From: Pinus tabuliformis
Lineage: Eukaryota; Streptophyta; Pinopsida; Pinales; Pinaceae
Reading direction: 5' to 3'
Length of the DNA stretch: 64,000 nucleotides
NCBI GenBank assembly: GCA_031772625.1
Contig: CM062819.1
Coordinates: 1,236,263,897-1,236,327,896, forward strand
Position 1 is the stretch's first letter; each line of letters starts with the position of its first letter. A program made the translations under genes and the position numbers. Below the pieces are notes generated by a model, which made no database searches, was not told the origin of the DNA, and worked only from the letters and a program-made list of their open reading frames with translations. Below, one piece after another: positions 1 through 10,388 of this stretch.

Positions 1-513
1 AGACAAGGGAACTATGGTCTCAAGGAATGTCAGGTGCTACAGATCGCAATATACATAAGGGTCTGACAGTAGTACTCAGCCCAATCTTTCAGGGCACTAA
101 CCATGGAGGATCAACTGTACCCTTAGTCGTACAACCCGACTACCCTATCGTATGTGCGAGTAATCTCCCCGAGTGTTGTTCTCGGTGTACTGTAGCAGCA
201 ATATGGCGGACGGTTTATCTATGGCGAGGTTTCAAGAGAGCCTAGGGGGCTTCCAATATACCCAGAGGGTACTTGGAATACAGTCCATGCGCGGTTCTGT
301 CTAATACGCTACTACTCGAAGGGGTACCCACAGGGGTTACAAGGGAGTCCAACAAGCGTGACCACCTCGTGTATTTCCTGTGTGCATGCCTCCCCAAATC
401 CGCAGGTTTATGCGCTCAACGACAGATCCCATGGTTTAAAGACGCCGGAACATGTCTCTAGCCAAATTTTTTGTTGTTGCTAAAAATGGAGACCCCCCGC
501 GGCCCTGGAAAGT
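1..513 (-). mobile_element. Gypsy-type element, untranslated leader (partial, unit 1)
   Basis: Minus-strand leader between a primer-binding site (514-525) and the gag gene that in the complete unit lies to the left (compare 10389-11476 in the next unit). No conserved protein is seen. Short open frames on the + strand (27-245, 273-461) recur in each unit but have no family resemblance and no supporting context. Confidence 0.6.
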
Positions 514-525
514 GCTTCGATACCA
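514..525 (-). other. Primer-binding site, variant TGGTATCGAAGC
   Basis: On the minus strand the LTR end is followed after two bases by TGGTATCGAAGC. It resembles the common initiator-tRNA-Met site TGGTATCAGAGC but differs at two adjacent positions. The same variant is present in all units (11477-11488, 22387-22398), so it predates the duplication. Confidence 0.6.
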
Positions 526-527
526 CT

Positions 528-960
528 TGTTATGCTCTTGACTTGCAAGAAGATACCAAAATACCAAATATGCGAAGAAATATACCCAGAACACAGAACA
601 ATAAGAAATAACAACAAGTATTTTATTATTCAGAAAGGAAAGCAATGTTCACTTGCCTCTTCGAGGGGGCAACCTCCAATAGAGGTGGGCTCAATTACAA
701 AATAAGACACGATGCTCCTCGAGGGGAGTCTCTATCCTTTATATAGGATTCATACATGCAATACCATGGGTCAATACCATGGTTCTTATTAATACCATCT
801 ATCTAATACCATGGCCCATTTGCAACTAACTGTGGTCCCTTCTTTAGATGCGGGTCAACCACTTACAATTATTAATATGGGCTTTATTGACTCTTTACTT
901 AACTATAACTATGACTCAATCATATTACATAAATAAGGGGGTTAGGGTTGGACCCTAACA
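528..960 (-). mobile_element. 5' LTR of a gypsy-type element (433 bp, unit 1)
   Basis: The + strand begins TGTTATGCTC and ends CCTAACA, giving TG...CA ends (TGTTAGGGTCC...GCATAACA on the minus strand), next to the primer-binding site. It interrupts a Copia gag frame exactly after its KVRCF residues, so it inserted into the older Copia element. The 3' LTR is not seen in any unit. Confidence 0.75.
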
Positions 961-1678
961 GAAAGCATCGCACTTTCGATTTATCAATCTTCTTCCCACC
1001 ATGGGAAGAACCGGATTTGGGATGGGACGCCTTCCCTTTCCCTTTCCTTGCCTTACTCGATAAGGCTAGAAGTTCCTCATCATCTTGCCTCGATGAGGAT
1101 CCATCTCTGGTGCTTCTTCTTATTTCCTCCTACATCAGATCCGACCAAAGTCGTTCCCAATCTAGCAGTTTTTCTCTTCCATTAACCGAGTCTTGGTAGC
1201 TATGCCAACTCTTAGGAAGATCGAGGAGTGCAAGACTCACCATGTCATCATCAGCGGTCGTGATCCCTACACTTCCAAGCTCATCCTTGTAGGTGGTGAG
1301 CTTGTTCAGATATGTAGAGATCGTGTCACCCTTTTCACACTTGATCTTACGAAGCTTGTCTTTTAGCATCAGCTTCCTCTGATCGTTGTTGTTCTGATAT
1401 AGATCTTTCAATGTTTTCCACATTGAAAACAATGTCTCCTTCCCACGGAGGCTCGAGACAATGTGGTCTCGAACTCCCTCCAGAAGGATTCTCCTTGCTC
1501 TAGCCAAACATTTCTTCCATTCCACCAGTTGAGTAGCATCAGTTGGCTTGGGGACTTCTTGATCAATGAAGTCCTTTAGACCGTTATCCTCTAATACTGC
1601 TTCCATGAGATCCTTTGAGGCTATATAATTCGAGCTGCCATCAAGGGCATACTCGAGTCTTAAACCGCTGAACGCCAT
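961..1678 (-). pseudogene. Copia gag remnant (UBN2-type), truncated at the zinc knuckle (unit 1)
   Basis: An open frame from 1678 to 1130 encodes 182 aa of a Ty1/copia Gag. It has the LKDLYQNNNDQRKL-type helix region, ISTYLNKLTTYKDEL and a DDDMVSLALLDLP segment typical of plant UBN2-like Gag. After a stop the next frame continues with basic, Gly/Lys-rich linker residues and KVRCF, the start of the nucleocapsid CCHC knuckle, where the gypsy LTR at 960 cuts it off. Protease, integrase, RT and RNase H are missing. It sits about 100 bp downstream of its primer-binding site and LTR. This is a defective retrotransposon gene, not a host gene. Confidence 0.85.
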
Positions 1679-1781
1679 TGGTGAAATTGAGATGTGATAA
1701 GAACTCGATTTCTATATTTAGGAACCACAAACTTCGAACTTCTCCCTTCTTATATATTGTTCTTCTCCTTTGATCACCTTT

Positions 1782-1793
1782 GCTCTGATACCA
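1782..1793 (-). other. Copia primer-binding site (unit 1)
   Basis: The minus strand reads TGGTATCAGAGC, the canonical initiator-tRNA-Met primer site, immediately next to the LTR end (…GTGGGACA). Equivalent sites are at 12745-12756 and 23655-23666. Confidence 0.85.
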
Positions 1794-2786
1794 TGTCCCA
1801 CTGTAGATCAACAGATTATGCAATAGACTAAAGCAAAATACAAGATCTACTTCTACAACAAACTTTGCGGAAGCTTAATTGAATTGAGCAAGATCAATGA
1901 GAACACATATAACTGAGAATGAGAAATCAATCACACAAAAAACAGAAGAAATAACCTGAGGAAAGCCTCAGCCTAAAACCCCAATCTCTGTATTATCATA
2001 CAAGTGGAAATCTTGTTCAAGTTACAAAAAGAATCAGCTCTCAAGCTATCCTGCTCTCTCTGCAATCAAACAATATAGCTCACAGACTGAATAGACATAG
2101 TATATGTCCTCCTCAAGCCCTTCAAGCCTCCTATTACCTTATGCAGTTTTTCTTGGGGTCTAGTGATGCCACATGTGTGAATTGACCTCATCACACTCAC
2201 AAAACCTGAAGAAGTAACTACACAGTCCTCAAGAAAACAATTCCTCCTGCATGCAAGAGATATTCACAATGGAATATTCTAGCAACTAATAGTAAACTGC
2301 CCCTTCATCTGATCTCAACTGGGTCTCTGTCTGAACTGACATGCATGAGCTATTTATGAGAGAATATTCAGTTATTTGAAGTGCAACAGTTACATGCATG
2401 CATGCATAAACTAACTGAACTCACAATTAATTCAACAAATTGTTTGAATTAATCTAACTGGACTTGACTCAGTTAACTGAGCCAACTAATTACAAGTCAA
2501 TATTACAACTCATCCTTATCTCTTTAACTGATGGATAAATTCCTCAATTAATGGAGAAACTGTTGCATGTCCCCACATAGACTTCATGTTTGATTTTCTA
2601 CAACTAATTAACTCATGGTGAAATAATTAATTATTTTACAAATAGCTGCTAAGATCAAATTCGAATTTTTACATCTCTATTTTAGTTTAGGGACTAACTA
2701 AAATAGGAAGGTATCCTGAAATTCTATTTATAGCAGTACTAAATTTATCACTTCTATATTTAGCATTCTTGTTGCTATTTTCAACA
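1794..2786 (-). mobile_element. Copia 5' LTR (~993 bp, unit 1)
   Basis: On the minus strand it starts TGTTGAAAATAGC at 2786 and ends GTGGGACA at 1794, next to the primer-binding site. A TATA-like CATAAATAGC lies near 2347-2356 in the LTR orientation. Together with gag this is the 5' end of a Copia element inserted into the leader of another element (2787-2961). Confidence 0.8.
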
Positions 2787-2961
2787 ACAACAACACCATC
2801 AACCTTCACATGGCGACAACACTACAACCATGATCAACACCATGCAAATGCAACAAGAACATGGACTACAAGCATAACGAACACATATGCAACTGACATG
2901 AATGCATGACTAGCACACAACCCATCCAGTCCAAGGGGTGAACCATACTCTGATACCACTC
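2787..2961 (-). mobile_element. Leader remnant and primer site of the 2.0-kb-LTR element (unit 1)
   Basis: A CAA-rich untranslated stretch leads to a primer-binding site at 2947-2958. In this unit it reads TGGTATCAGAGT (minus strand); units 2 and 3 keep TGGTATCAGAGC. The rest of the internal region was lost to, or displaced by, the Copia insertion at 2786/2787. Confidence 0.65.
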
Positions 2962-4962
2962 TGTAACACCCTCCTCCCACATCTACCCAAGTAACTGACC
3001 AATCGGGGTAAACATGCGACGAGAAGTTACTATGATATGATTCGATTCACTATGTGTCAGTTAAGGAAGTGGAACCAGCAAGACACATCACACAAACCTT
3101 CCACATCAGCAACAGAACCCCTAGGAGCCATCCCAACTACTCAGGTAACCAGCCCCTGTGTCCCACTGAGTTTTTAGACCATTAAACCCCCAGATGCTCC
3201 CTTGATATGGAAAAGGGTGCATTTGGGGACTTTTCTCCTCAAACCTGTGCCCGCGACTTCAGGATTTGTGCCAATTTTTTAGGCAAGAGCCCATGTCACT
3301 GCCCATAACTCAATAACACTTTCATAACTGAAAGATAACAACAAAATAATGATACAAATGGAATTACCTGAACAAGGACTTGACTGGACCCCTACTAGCC
3401 ATGACATACATTTCGTCAACATGTCACAATTATGTAATCTACAAGTTTAAACAACAGATCTGAGCAGAAGGGTCTTATACTTATCTGAGAATAACTAAGA
3501 AGCATTTATGCCTTAACAAATTAGCTGCAGTTTCTTCCATTAGGCCATATATACACTGTTCATTCATTTACAAGTAAAAACATTATGAGAGCCATACATA
3601 ACCACTGTCATAATACATGTTCATAACCAACACAATAGCAACAGAAATACCAAGGAAACAATAGTCATATAATCCACATATAAACCAATATAACGCTCAT
3701 GAATTAACAAGCAGAAATAACCTCATATTAATGATGCAAAGGCCAACCAGGTTCATGACTTCTACGAACCAGCCGATAGTAGACATGGTTGAGCCGAATC
3801 TCTCTTCAGCTAGTCACCCTCGTGCCATATTCCAAGCATGAATGTGTGATCTCATAAAACACATCAATCAAAACCATCGAAGGCTTTAAGAGGCCAAACC
3901 ACCTCAACCCATCAAACAATGATTCCACCTCACGGCCAGACATCAAAAACCATCACCAGATTGGTCTCTACCCAAGCCTTCCAGGGTTCCAGAGCATTTG
4001 TTCCAACCAAGGCTTCTAGGACTAGTAACTGAACCCACAACTATCACCGGGCTTCCAGAGCGTTTGTCCAACCAAGGCTTCCAGGACTAGTAACTCAACT
4101 CACCAAGGGCTTTAAGAACATTTGTCCAACCAAGGCTTCCAGGACTAGTAACTCAAACCAAGCTATTACAGGGCTTCCAGAGCGTTTGTCCACCAAGGCT
4201 TCTAGGAACTAGTAACTCAACCCAAGCTAAAGGAAACATGAGAACCAACCAGAAAAACAAAGAAATGAACCCATAACACCATGGCTATCCCAAAAATGCC
4301 AAGGCTAGGCAAATCCACTGTCAATCCAGACAATCCTCCATGCCAATGACAGATTGTGACTAATAAAACACATGCATATGTCATGCATGCAAAAACTAGT
4401 GAGGAAAACATACATGCAACTCAGTACCTACAAGCAAAACCCACTATAGCTGTTGATATCGATGTCCTCTTGCACTTTCCTGCTCTTCTTTTGCCTTCTT
4501 GCTCCAAGCATCCAAGTATACCACACTCTTTAAGAGTGTTCCAAGAAAACTCTAAGTGTCAAAGAGTATGAGAGAGAGAATAGAATGAGAGCTCCAAACT
4601 GAACTGACAAAAGGTTACACTGACCAAACCCTGCCCACTGATCCTCAAAAGCCTTTTTACCAATGAGGTCTCTATTTTCTTCAATTTCCATTATTTTCCT
4701 TCATTTTCCTCCTCACATGCAACTTGTGACCTTTCACCTCCCTTTTCTCCTAATTTCCATTATTTTCATAAACAAATGTGCCAAAAATGTCATTTTGCCT
4801 TTCCAAAGCCTTTGCCAATTTCCTTTAGCCATAATAATTGAAATGAACACCCACTAGGATCTTTTGCCCAACATTCAACTTGGAATACGTGTCCCATGAC
4901 CTTGGTCTTATTTTTGCCTTTATTAACTTTTACATGGAATTTTTTTAACTAGGCCCGTTACA
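2962..4962 (-). mobile_element. 2.0-kb LTR of a second element, probably gypsy (unit 1)
   Basis: The minus strand begins TGTAACGGGCC and ends GGGTGTTACA directly before the GAG spacer and primer-binding site, the arrangement common in plant gypsy elements. It is exactly 2001 bp in all three units. It contains a block of four ~60-bp subrepeats near 3973-4222. Its right edge meets the host sequence upstream of ATPQ exon 1. Confidence 0.75.
3973..4222. repeat. Four ~60-bp subrepeats inside the 2.0-kb LTR
   Basis: The phrase TTGTCCAACCAAGGCTTC followed by GGACTAGTAACT recurs four times with small changes. The same block is present in units 2 and 3 (about 14927-15176 and 25845-26094). It is part of the LTR, not an independent array. 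Confidence 0.8.
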
Positions 4963-5670
4963 TGAACAATACAATTAGAACACTAATGAATTTTGATAAC
5001 AACACAGAAAAGGAAATGGCCATATAAATGTTAGAGAAGCTCTTAACTTACAACAACCTCCAAATGTCATAACACATTCAACTTCATTGTTGCTTGTGTG
5101 TTCAACATTTTATCTATATAATGCACATCAACACCACCGTAATTTGAATATATAATTATATGCAATGTTTCCTCTTATATCTTTCTAGCTTGAAACACCC
5201 TATGTATTATTATTATTTATTCATGACACATAATACACCCTATGTATTGTTAATATTTATCTCATTAACTTCCCCAAAAGTTATAAGATATAATAATATC
5301 CAATGTTTTTTTTTGAAAACGAATATGAATATCATGGAGACACACCATGTATTGTTAATATTTATTAATGTACATCTTCACAATTTCAAAGATATAATTA
5401 TATGTAATGTTTCATAAATATCATGAAGAAAATCTATGTATTATTAATATTAACAATGAACATGGTTAACGATTTTGCAACTTGGATTTGGCCAAGGAAC
5501 CTCCCCCAACTTTGAATATGAATATTTACTTTGTCATTGCATTTAACATGACATCACATCACTTAAGCTATTGCTGGCTCTCCTCAAAATAGGACACCAA
5601 TTTAAAGTTTAGAATGCACCATTAATTGAGGACCAAGACTTCCTTCTTCTAATCACGCACAACACACCCA
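4963..5670 (+). other. Host sequence upstream of exon 1, left part (unit 1)
   Basis: AT-rich sequence with short repeated phrases such as ACACCCTATGTATT and GTTAATATTTAT. No gene, RNA or transposon end is recognisable. The open frame at 5160-5417 is low-complexity and not a credible gene. It lies about 1-1.7 kb upstream of the exon-1 start codon and may include distal promoter sequence. Confidence 0.4.
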
Positions 5671-5684
5671 CCTCTATGATACCT

Positions 5685-5972
5685 TTTTTCCGTAAAGAAA
5701 ATTCATAATTTCATTGGAGAAATTACATGTTGTAGATGCCCGAAGGCATATGCTGTAAATGTGGCTGTCTATCCACTGTCAATATCTAATATTTACAATG
5801 AAACCCAATGGGTATACTGTGCTGGTTCAAGACCTCAATAAAAACTTCAAAAATTCACCCACACGCGTGTGTAATGCTGTCCATATTTACAATCATTTAC
5901 TCATATATACTAAATATAAACAGAATCAAAATTACAATAAAGTTCAAAATCAAGATGCTGATAAATTAGGGG
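5685..5972 (-). mobile_element. 5'-truncated LINE tail with target-site duplications (unit 1)
   Basis: A 288-bp insertion begins with a T-run on the + strand (an A-tail on the minus strand). It is bounded by 14-bp direct repeats: CCTCTATGATACCT at 5671-5684 and CCTCTACGATACCT at 5973-5986. Its GTAGATGCCCGAAGGCAT segment resembles GTAGATGCCTAAAGGCAT in the LINE at 43670, which supports a LINE 3' end. Confidence 0.75.
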
Positions 5973-5986
5973 CCTCTACGATACCT

Positions 5987-6583
5987 ATAATGAGTTATAG
6001 CGTAGATTTGGTTTAAAAAAACCTCCTCCAACTTAAACATAAATTTTTTATTTATCAATACCTTTAACATAATAACACATCCACTTGAACCAACACTCTC
6101 TCACCCTTTAAAGGGAAAACCCATTAAAAATTTAGTATAGCTACTGACCAATTCAAAATTTACTCTCATTACTAACCAATTAAAAACTAAAAATAACCTT
6201 TTTCAATTAAACAACACAACCTTCCTACCAAACTTAGAATAAAACTATTCCTATGTAATTGAAAAAACATCCCTAAATTCAAACATAAATATTTTATTTA
6301 TAATTTATTTTAATAAAATAATACATCTACTCAACGCAACACTTGCACTTAAAAAACAAGGATCAATTCACACCAAAACAAACCAATATTGTCAGCCGAA
6401 AACCAAGCAAATCAAACAAGCATATTCAGCTTCCTTGCATTGTATCGTTATACCCAAGAGTTTACATAAAAACGACCCTTGCTATCAATAACCTATCGGC
6501 AGGCAAAAGGCCTAACTGAGGGGAAATAAATTATTATTAATATCATTTTCATACGCGACCTCTGGAATAGAATCCTTCCATTT
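5987..6583 (+). promoter_or_regulatory. Proximal upstream region of exon 1 (unit 1)
   Basis: AT-rich sequence shared by units 1-3 and leading into the exon-1 leader. No clear TATA box at the expected spacing could be fixed. The block is replaced by unrelated sequence in exon copies 4 and 5, so those copies do not carry the same promoter. Promoter function is inferred from position only. Confidence 0.3.
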
Positions 6584-6670
6584 ATTTATCGGAAGATAGG
6601 GCGGGCCAAGGGTGCGAGAAACTCTCAGAAAATTGAAACGTAGGTCGCAGGATCCAATCGCACGGTAAAA
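6584..6670 (+). other. ATPQ: 5' leader of ATPQ exon 1 (copy 1)
   Basis: The segment from ATTTATCGG to the start codon is kept in all five exon copies, including 4 and 5, where the DNA further upstream is different. The start codon lies in GGTAAAAATGAGC, an A-rich context usual for plant starts, and no upstream ATG occurs in the segment. Confidence 0.5.
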
Positions 6671-6826
6671 ATGAGCGGAAAGAAGATCGTGGAGAAGGCT
6701 GCTAAGACGATCAACTGGGATGGCATGTCGAAGCTCCTCATTTCGGACAATGCCCGCATGGAGTTCTTCAACCTCCACCGAGCTTATGAAGAGGTTAAGC
6801 GAACTCTCGATACCAAGTTCAGCCAG
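6671..6826 (+). CDS. ATPQ: ATP synthase subunit d, first coding exon, copy 1 (diverged)
   Basis: 52 codons from ATG to the donor CAG|GTAATTG. The peptide matches the N-terminus of plant mitochondrial F1FO-ATP synthase subunit d, a matrix-side component of the peripheral stalk: a MSGKKI start, a T-I-x-W-D-G motif near residues 13-18, an A-R-x-E-F motif near 28-32, and TKFSQ at the end. The next conserved block of the family, EPxPIDW, starts at 51810. This copy has Asn for the conserved Asp in IDWDG, Met for Arg in ARREF and His for Arg in NLRRA, so it is the most altered of the open copies. Reaching exon 2 needs a 45-kb intron. It is either a rarely used alternative first exon or decaying duplicate sequence. 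Confidence 0.75.
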
Positions 6827-8419
6827 GTAATTGCCTCGCCTGATATCTTCTCCCATATATCATTTAATTTAGTTACCCCTATTTTGCTACATTTTCTTGA
6901 ATTTTGGATTGTTTATGGCTGTTGATCATGATTAGGTCATAATCATTGTTAAGCTTCTCTTTTCATCGAAGTGGGGAATGCCTGAATTAAATCCTAGGGT
7001 TAGGGTTTGGATGGATTTTAGTGCAAGGGTTTTATTTTATCCGTTCGGATCTGACATTTTCGTGAAACAGTTGTTATGTATTGTAAAGAACATTTGCTTT
7101 ATTCGTGATACTGTTGCAGTGGGCTGAATACGAGTTCGCTAATAAAGTTTTAAGTGTTGACTTGAAGCAGTTGGTCGTGTCACATTGAATAAGTGCATAA
7201 GTATTTGTCTCCCAAAGCGATTGATTGTTTTGAAGTACATGTGTGGTGTACACGAGTTGCTAGGGCGCCCTATTTCTCAGATTATGGTAGACTTTGAATG
7301 CCTTTAAAATTTTGTCTGGGTTGAACAAAAGCTTCTGATTGTTTTACATTGAATGAATAAATGAACAAAAATATTTACCCCTCAAACCGTTTGGTTCATC
7401 GGCCCTTGAAGTACATGTGTGATATGCAAATGTTCGTAGCGTGCCATGGCAGCCCTTTGATCTGTTCATGAATCTCCTGATCAACAGGAGACCAACACAA
7501 TTAACAGCTTTGGAACCTTGCTGCTAATTCGGGGTTTGTAACTGCATGGAAACCGAGCTAATAAACATGCTTAATATGATGCTCTGATGAATCTATAAGT
7601 GCAGATGTTGAATCTATAAGTGCAGATAACCTCCCAAGATCCAAATAACAAACAGGTTTATGAAGTGCACAGAAACAGGGTCTAACAGTCTGTTTATATA
7701 GGCCTGGATATTCAAATATACTAGGCCACAGCAATAAGGAAATGCAAATCAAACACTAACAGTGATATCAATTGTACAGAAAATTCTCGGTACGAATAGA
7801 AGAAAAAGAATAATGATCAGTTCATTAAGAGGAACAGTACAAAGTGGGTTCACAGATTTGCGGTCCTTGCACCTTGATTAGAGAAAAAATGATTCACATT
7901 CATCATTTGGGTCTGCGTCCCCTGCGACTGCAGCCTCTTCCTTGCCATTCTTATTCTCCTTTAGTAGAATAAAAGCACAAAACCGTAAAATAAACTAATC
8001 AAGAATTAAAACTTCCATTCTGTTTCCTTCGAAACTGTTTTTGAAGACTTGATTTGCCAACGTAGTCTCAATGCCCACGTGGCAACAATCATGGTATTTA
8101 AAACTGTCTTGGTCGATCTGCTACTCGGTCAAACTAGCTTATTCATTAGGCTCAGAAGTCAACCCATCCAATGTACCTAGTTTGGGTTGAGGCAGACCCC
8201 GATTTCGTACCAATCCGGTCATAAACCAGTCGATTCTGTCATCAATTGGCAGGGTCATTGCTGTGGCGGTCACGAACCCCACGCGCAGTTGTTTTGGGCA
8301 TCTGTGAGTGGTTTTGAGGGAATTTGGGGGTTCTTTCTCTCCTAAAACAACCTGTTCAAGCCTTTAAAAGCATTCCTCCCCTCTCATTTGCCTCACACAT
8401 CTCATTTGGAGTTTTTTTG
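6827..8419 (+). other. ATPQ: Start of intron 1 after exon copy 1
   Basis: Begins with donor GTAATTG. It carries a telomere-like TAGGGTTAGGGTTTGG at 6995-7010 and AT-rich sequence without a recognisable gene. Collinear with the sequence after exon copy 5 up to 35993. A short segment with ATCTATAAGTGCAGAT is duplicated at about 7590-7630 here and in copy 5, but single in unit 2. Confidence 0.6.
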
Positions 8420-9492
8420 TGTAGAAATTTCTCATTTCCCACCCCGGTTTTCAGTTTCACCTTATTTCTCCAAAATAGTTAAATGCCATTTCCCATATCC
8501 ATACATTCAACAACTGAAAAATAAATTTTGCTGAAAACACAAATTCTGGAAATTTTACAGAATGCTGGAAAATGCAGAAATATAAAAATCAGCACATACA
8601 AACAGCCATTTAACACATTTAAACACAGTGATTTTTTGTCAAGGTGACCCTGGAAAAACCCCCTACAACTCTTGGGGAAAACCAGTTCGAGAGCTCCTTC
8701 TTATTTCTGGAAAATGCTTTTTACAGTGAGAAATATTCAGCAAAAAATCAGCAAGCAAACTTTTACAACTTATCTCGTTTTCCGTGCCTCACAGCCAACT
8801 GGAAAAACTTGCAAACAGCAAAATCTGAACAACAATAAATGTTGTAAGTCCTCCTCGAATTCTGTGCCAATTTTCAGCCTTAAATTCTGATGTACGCCTG
8901 CCTAGAAAATCGTGCAAGCTGCCATAAATTCTGTTGTACGATTTCCTCGATTTCTGTGCCAAAAACTGTTGTACGGCCTCCTTGAAAATCGTGCCAGCAA
9001 ACTTAGATTTCTGCTCCTCGATTTCTGTGCAAACTGTTGTACGGCCTCCTTGAAAATCGTTCCCAAAAATCTGCCTTTCACTGTATGCTAACTCAGCTGT
9101 ACGGACTTGCTGGATTGCTGCCTTGGAATGTGTGCCAAGCTGCTGCCTCCTTCTCCTCCCTGTCCAGAAATCTCCCTTGCTCTCTTGCTCTCCTTCTCCC
9201 AATCTGCTCATGAAAGAATGAATGACCTTTTCCTCGTTGAATCTAACCCTAAGTGACTTTTGGGTGATCCCTAAATCCAATGGCTGAAATAGATTGAGAT
9301 AGGGCTGAGATTAAATGCTCATTTAAAGTGATTTATTTCCAAATGTCATTTAAATCTCACTTTCTATTTTTTAATTCACCCCACTTTAATAAAGACCCAC
9401 TTAGTCATTTATTTCCAAAGTCACTTTTCCTTTCTAATTTTACATTGACTTTATTAAAGTCACTTTAAAATTAGACTTTAGTAACTTTATCA
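8420..9492 (-). mobile_element. Unclassified repeat starting TGTAGAAATTTC (unit 1)
   Basis: Present after the shared intron segment in units 1 and 2 but absent from copy 5, where sequence leaves the unit at 35993. The TG start and the near-coincident edge suggest a transposon end, possibly an LTR. It contains an imperfect minisatellite near 8840-9065 and AT-rich ACTTTATTAAAG-type repeats near 9370-9490. The 163-codon minus frame at 8789-9280 runs through the minisatellite and is not a credible gene. Confidence 0.45.
8840..9065. repeat. Imperfect minisatellite in the unclassified repeat
   Basis: The motif TGTTGTACGGCCTCCTTGAA with ATCGTGCC and CTCGATTTCTGTGC recurs about four times with a variable period. 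Counterpart in unit 2 at about 19775-20000. Confidence 0.75.
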
Positions 9493-10388
9493 CTTTGATC
9501 AGTAGCATCAATTTGAAAGAATTTGGGCTCCTTGCATTTATGCCCGGGGGAGTATTTTTCATTACAGTAGTAACACAATCCTTGCTTTCTTCTTTCCGCC
9601 ATTTCCGCTGGTGACACCTTTTGAACCTTGAGTGTTTGGGTAGTGCTTTGAGCCTAGGTGGGGTGACCCTTGGCTATGAAATTTGGGCGATTGGGCTGGG
9701 CTGCTAATGCATGTTCTACTTCTTGAGCTATCTTGCAAGCATCTAGCCATGAGGTTGGGTGTTGCAGTCAGACGTGGGCTTATATGGCTTCTTTGAGATC
9801 ACTGACAAAACATTCCAAGTAGAATTGATCGTGTAGACCTCTTGTGCAGAAGGCTAAGGCTTCAAAGGTTGTAACATATTCATTCACTGTTCCTGTCTGT
9901 CGGAGCTTAGTGAGACGACCCAAAAAATTAGATTCATGGTCAAAGCGATCCGTAAGAGTTTTTTAGAATGTCTGCCAAGTCACGGACCTTCCATAGCAAC
10001 GTTGATGCCACTGCCACCATTGCCATCTTTCATTGTCCAAGTACATGCTACCCACACTACGCTGAGTTGCATCGTCTCTGATGTGATTCAGAGTGAAATA
10101 TTGCTCCATTTGTGCTAGCCATGTGGCCAGATGAGAGCCATCAAATTTATAAATGTCCTGCTTGGGTGGTAACGTCTGGGACTATTGGTGGTTGCCAAAG
10201 AGGTGAAGAGAATGGCTAGACTCGCCCTTAATGTTTTCATTGAAAGCATATGCCTCCAAGTGTTCCTCCGACTTGCCCTTTGTGAGTGTGTCAGCTAAGG
10301 TCTTGAGCGACGACAGTACTGCGTCCAACTTTTGTTCAAGGGTGTCGATCTTCTCATTGGCCATAGCTTGAGCTCTGGTTTGTACCAT
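9493..10388 (-). pseudogene. Ty3/gypsy gag remnant (unit 1)
   Basis: On the minus strand a Gag starts at 10388 with MVQTRAQAMANEK and continues, through several in-frame stops, into a retrotransposon-Gag capsid region (LAQMEQYF and WQWWQWHQRC in the better-preserved unit 2; FEALAFCTRGL). It ends with a zinc knuckle CYYCNEKYSPGHKC followed by KEPKFFQID, the plant gypsy form of the nucleocapsid motif. The capsid gene is nearly full length, but sequence leaves it where protease should begin. Unit 1 has one more stop than unit 2, in the AHV.LQHP region. It belongs to the element whose leader and LTR continue to the right. Confidence 0.85.

Noticed and set aside
27..461. Short + strand open frames (MSGATDRN..., MEYSPCAV...) repeated in each unit
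   Set aside because: They lie in an untranslated gypsy leader on the opposite strand. They are conserved only because the units are recent duplicates and resemble no family.
948..1199. + strand frame of 83 codons, recurring in units 2 and 3
   Set aside because: Antisense shadow of the Copia Gag linker and the LTR edge; the minus strand carries the recognisable protein.
6512..6856. 114-codon minus frame over exon 1, also in other copies
   Set aside because: Antisense of ATPQ exon 1, whose + strand matches a known protein with correct splice signals.
8789..9280. 163-codon minus frame
   Set aside because: Open because the minisatellite underneath has a period that avoids stops; length differs between units, with no family motif.
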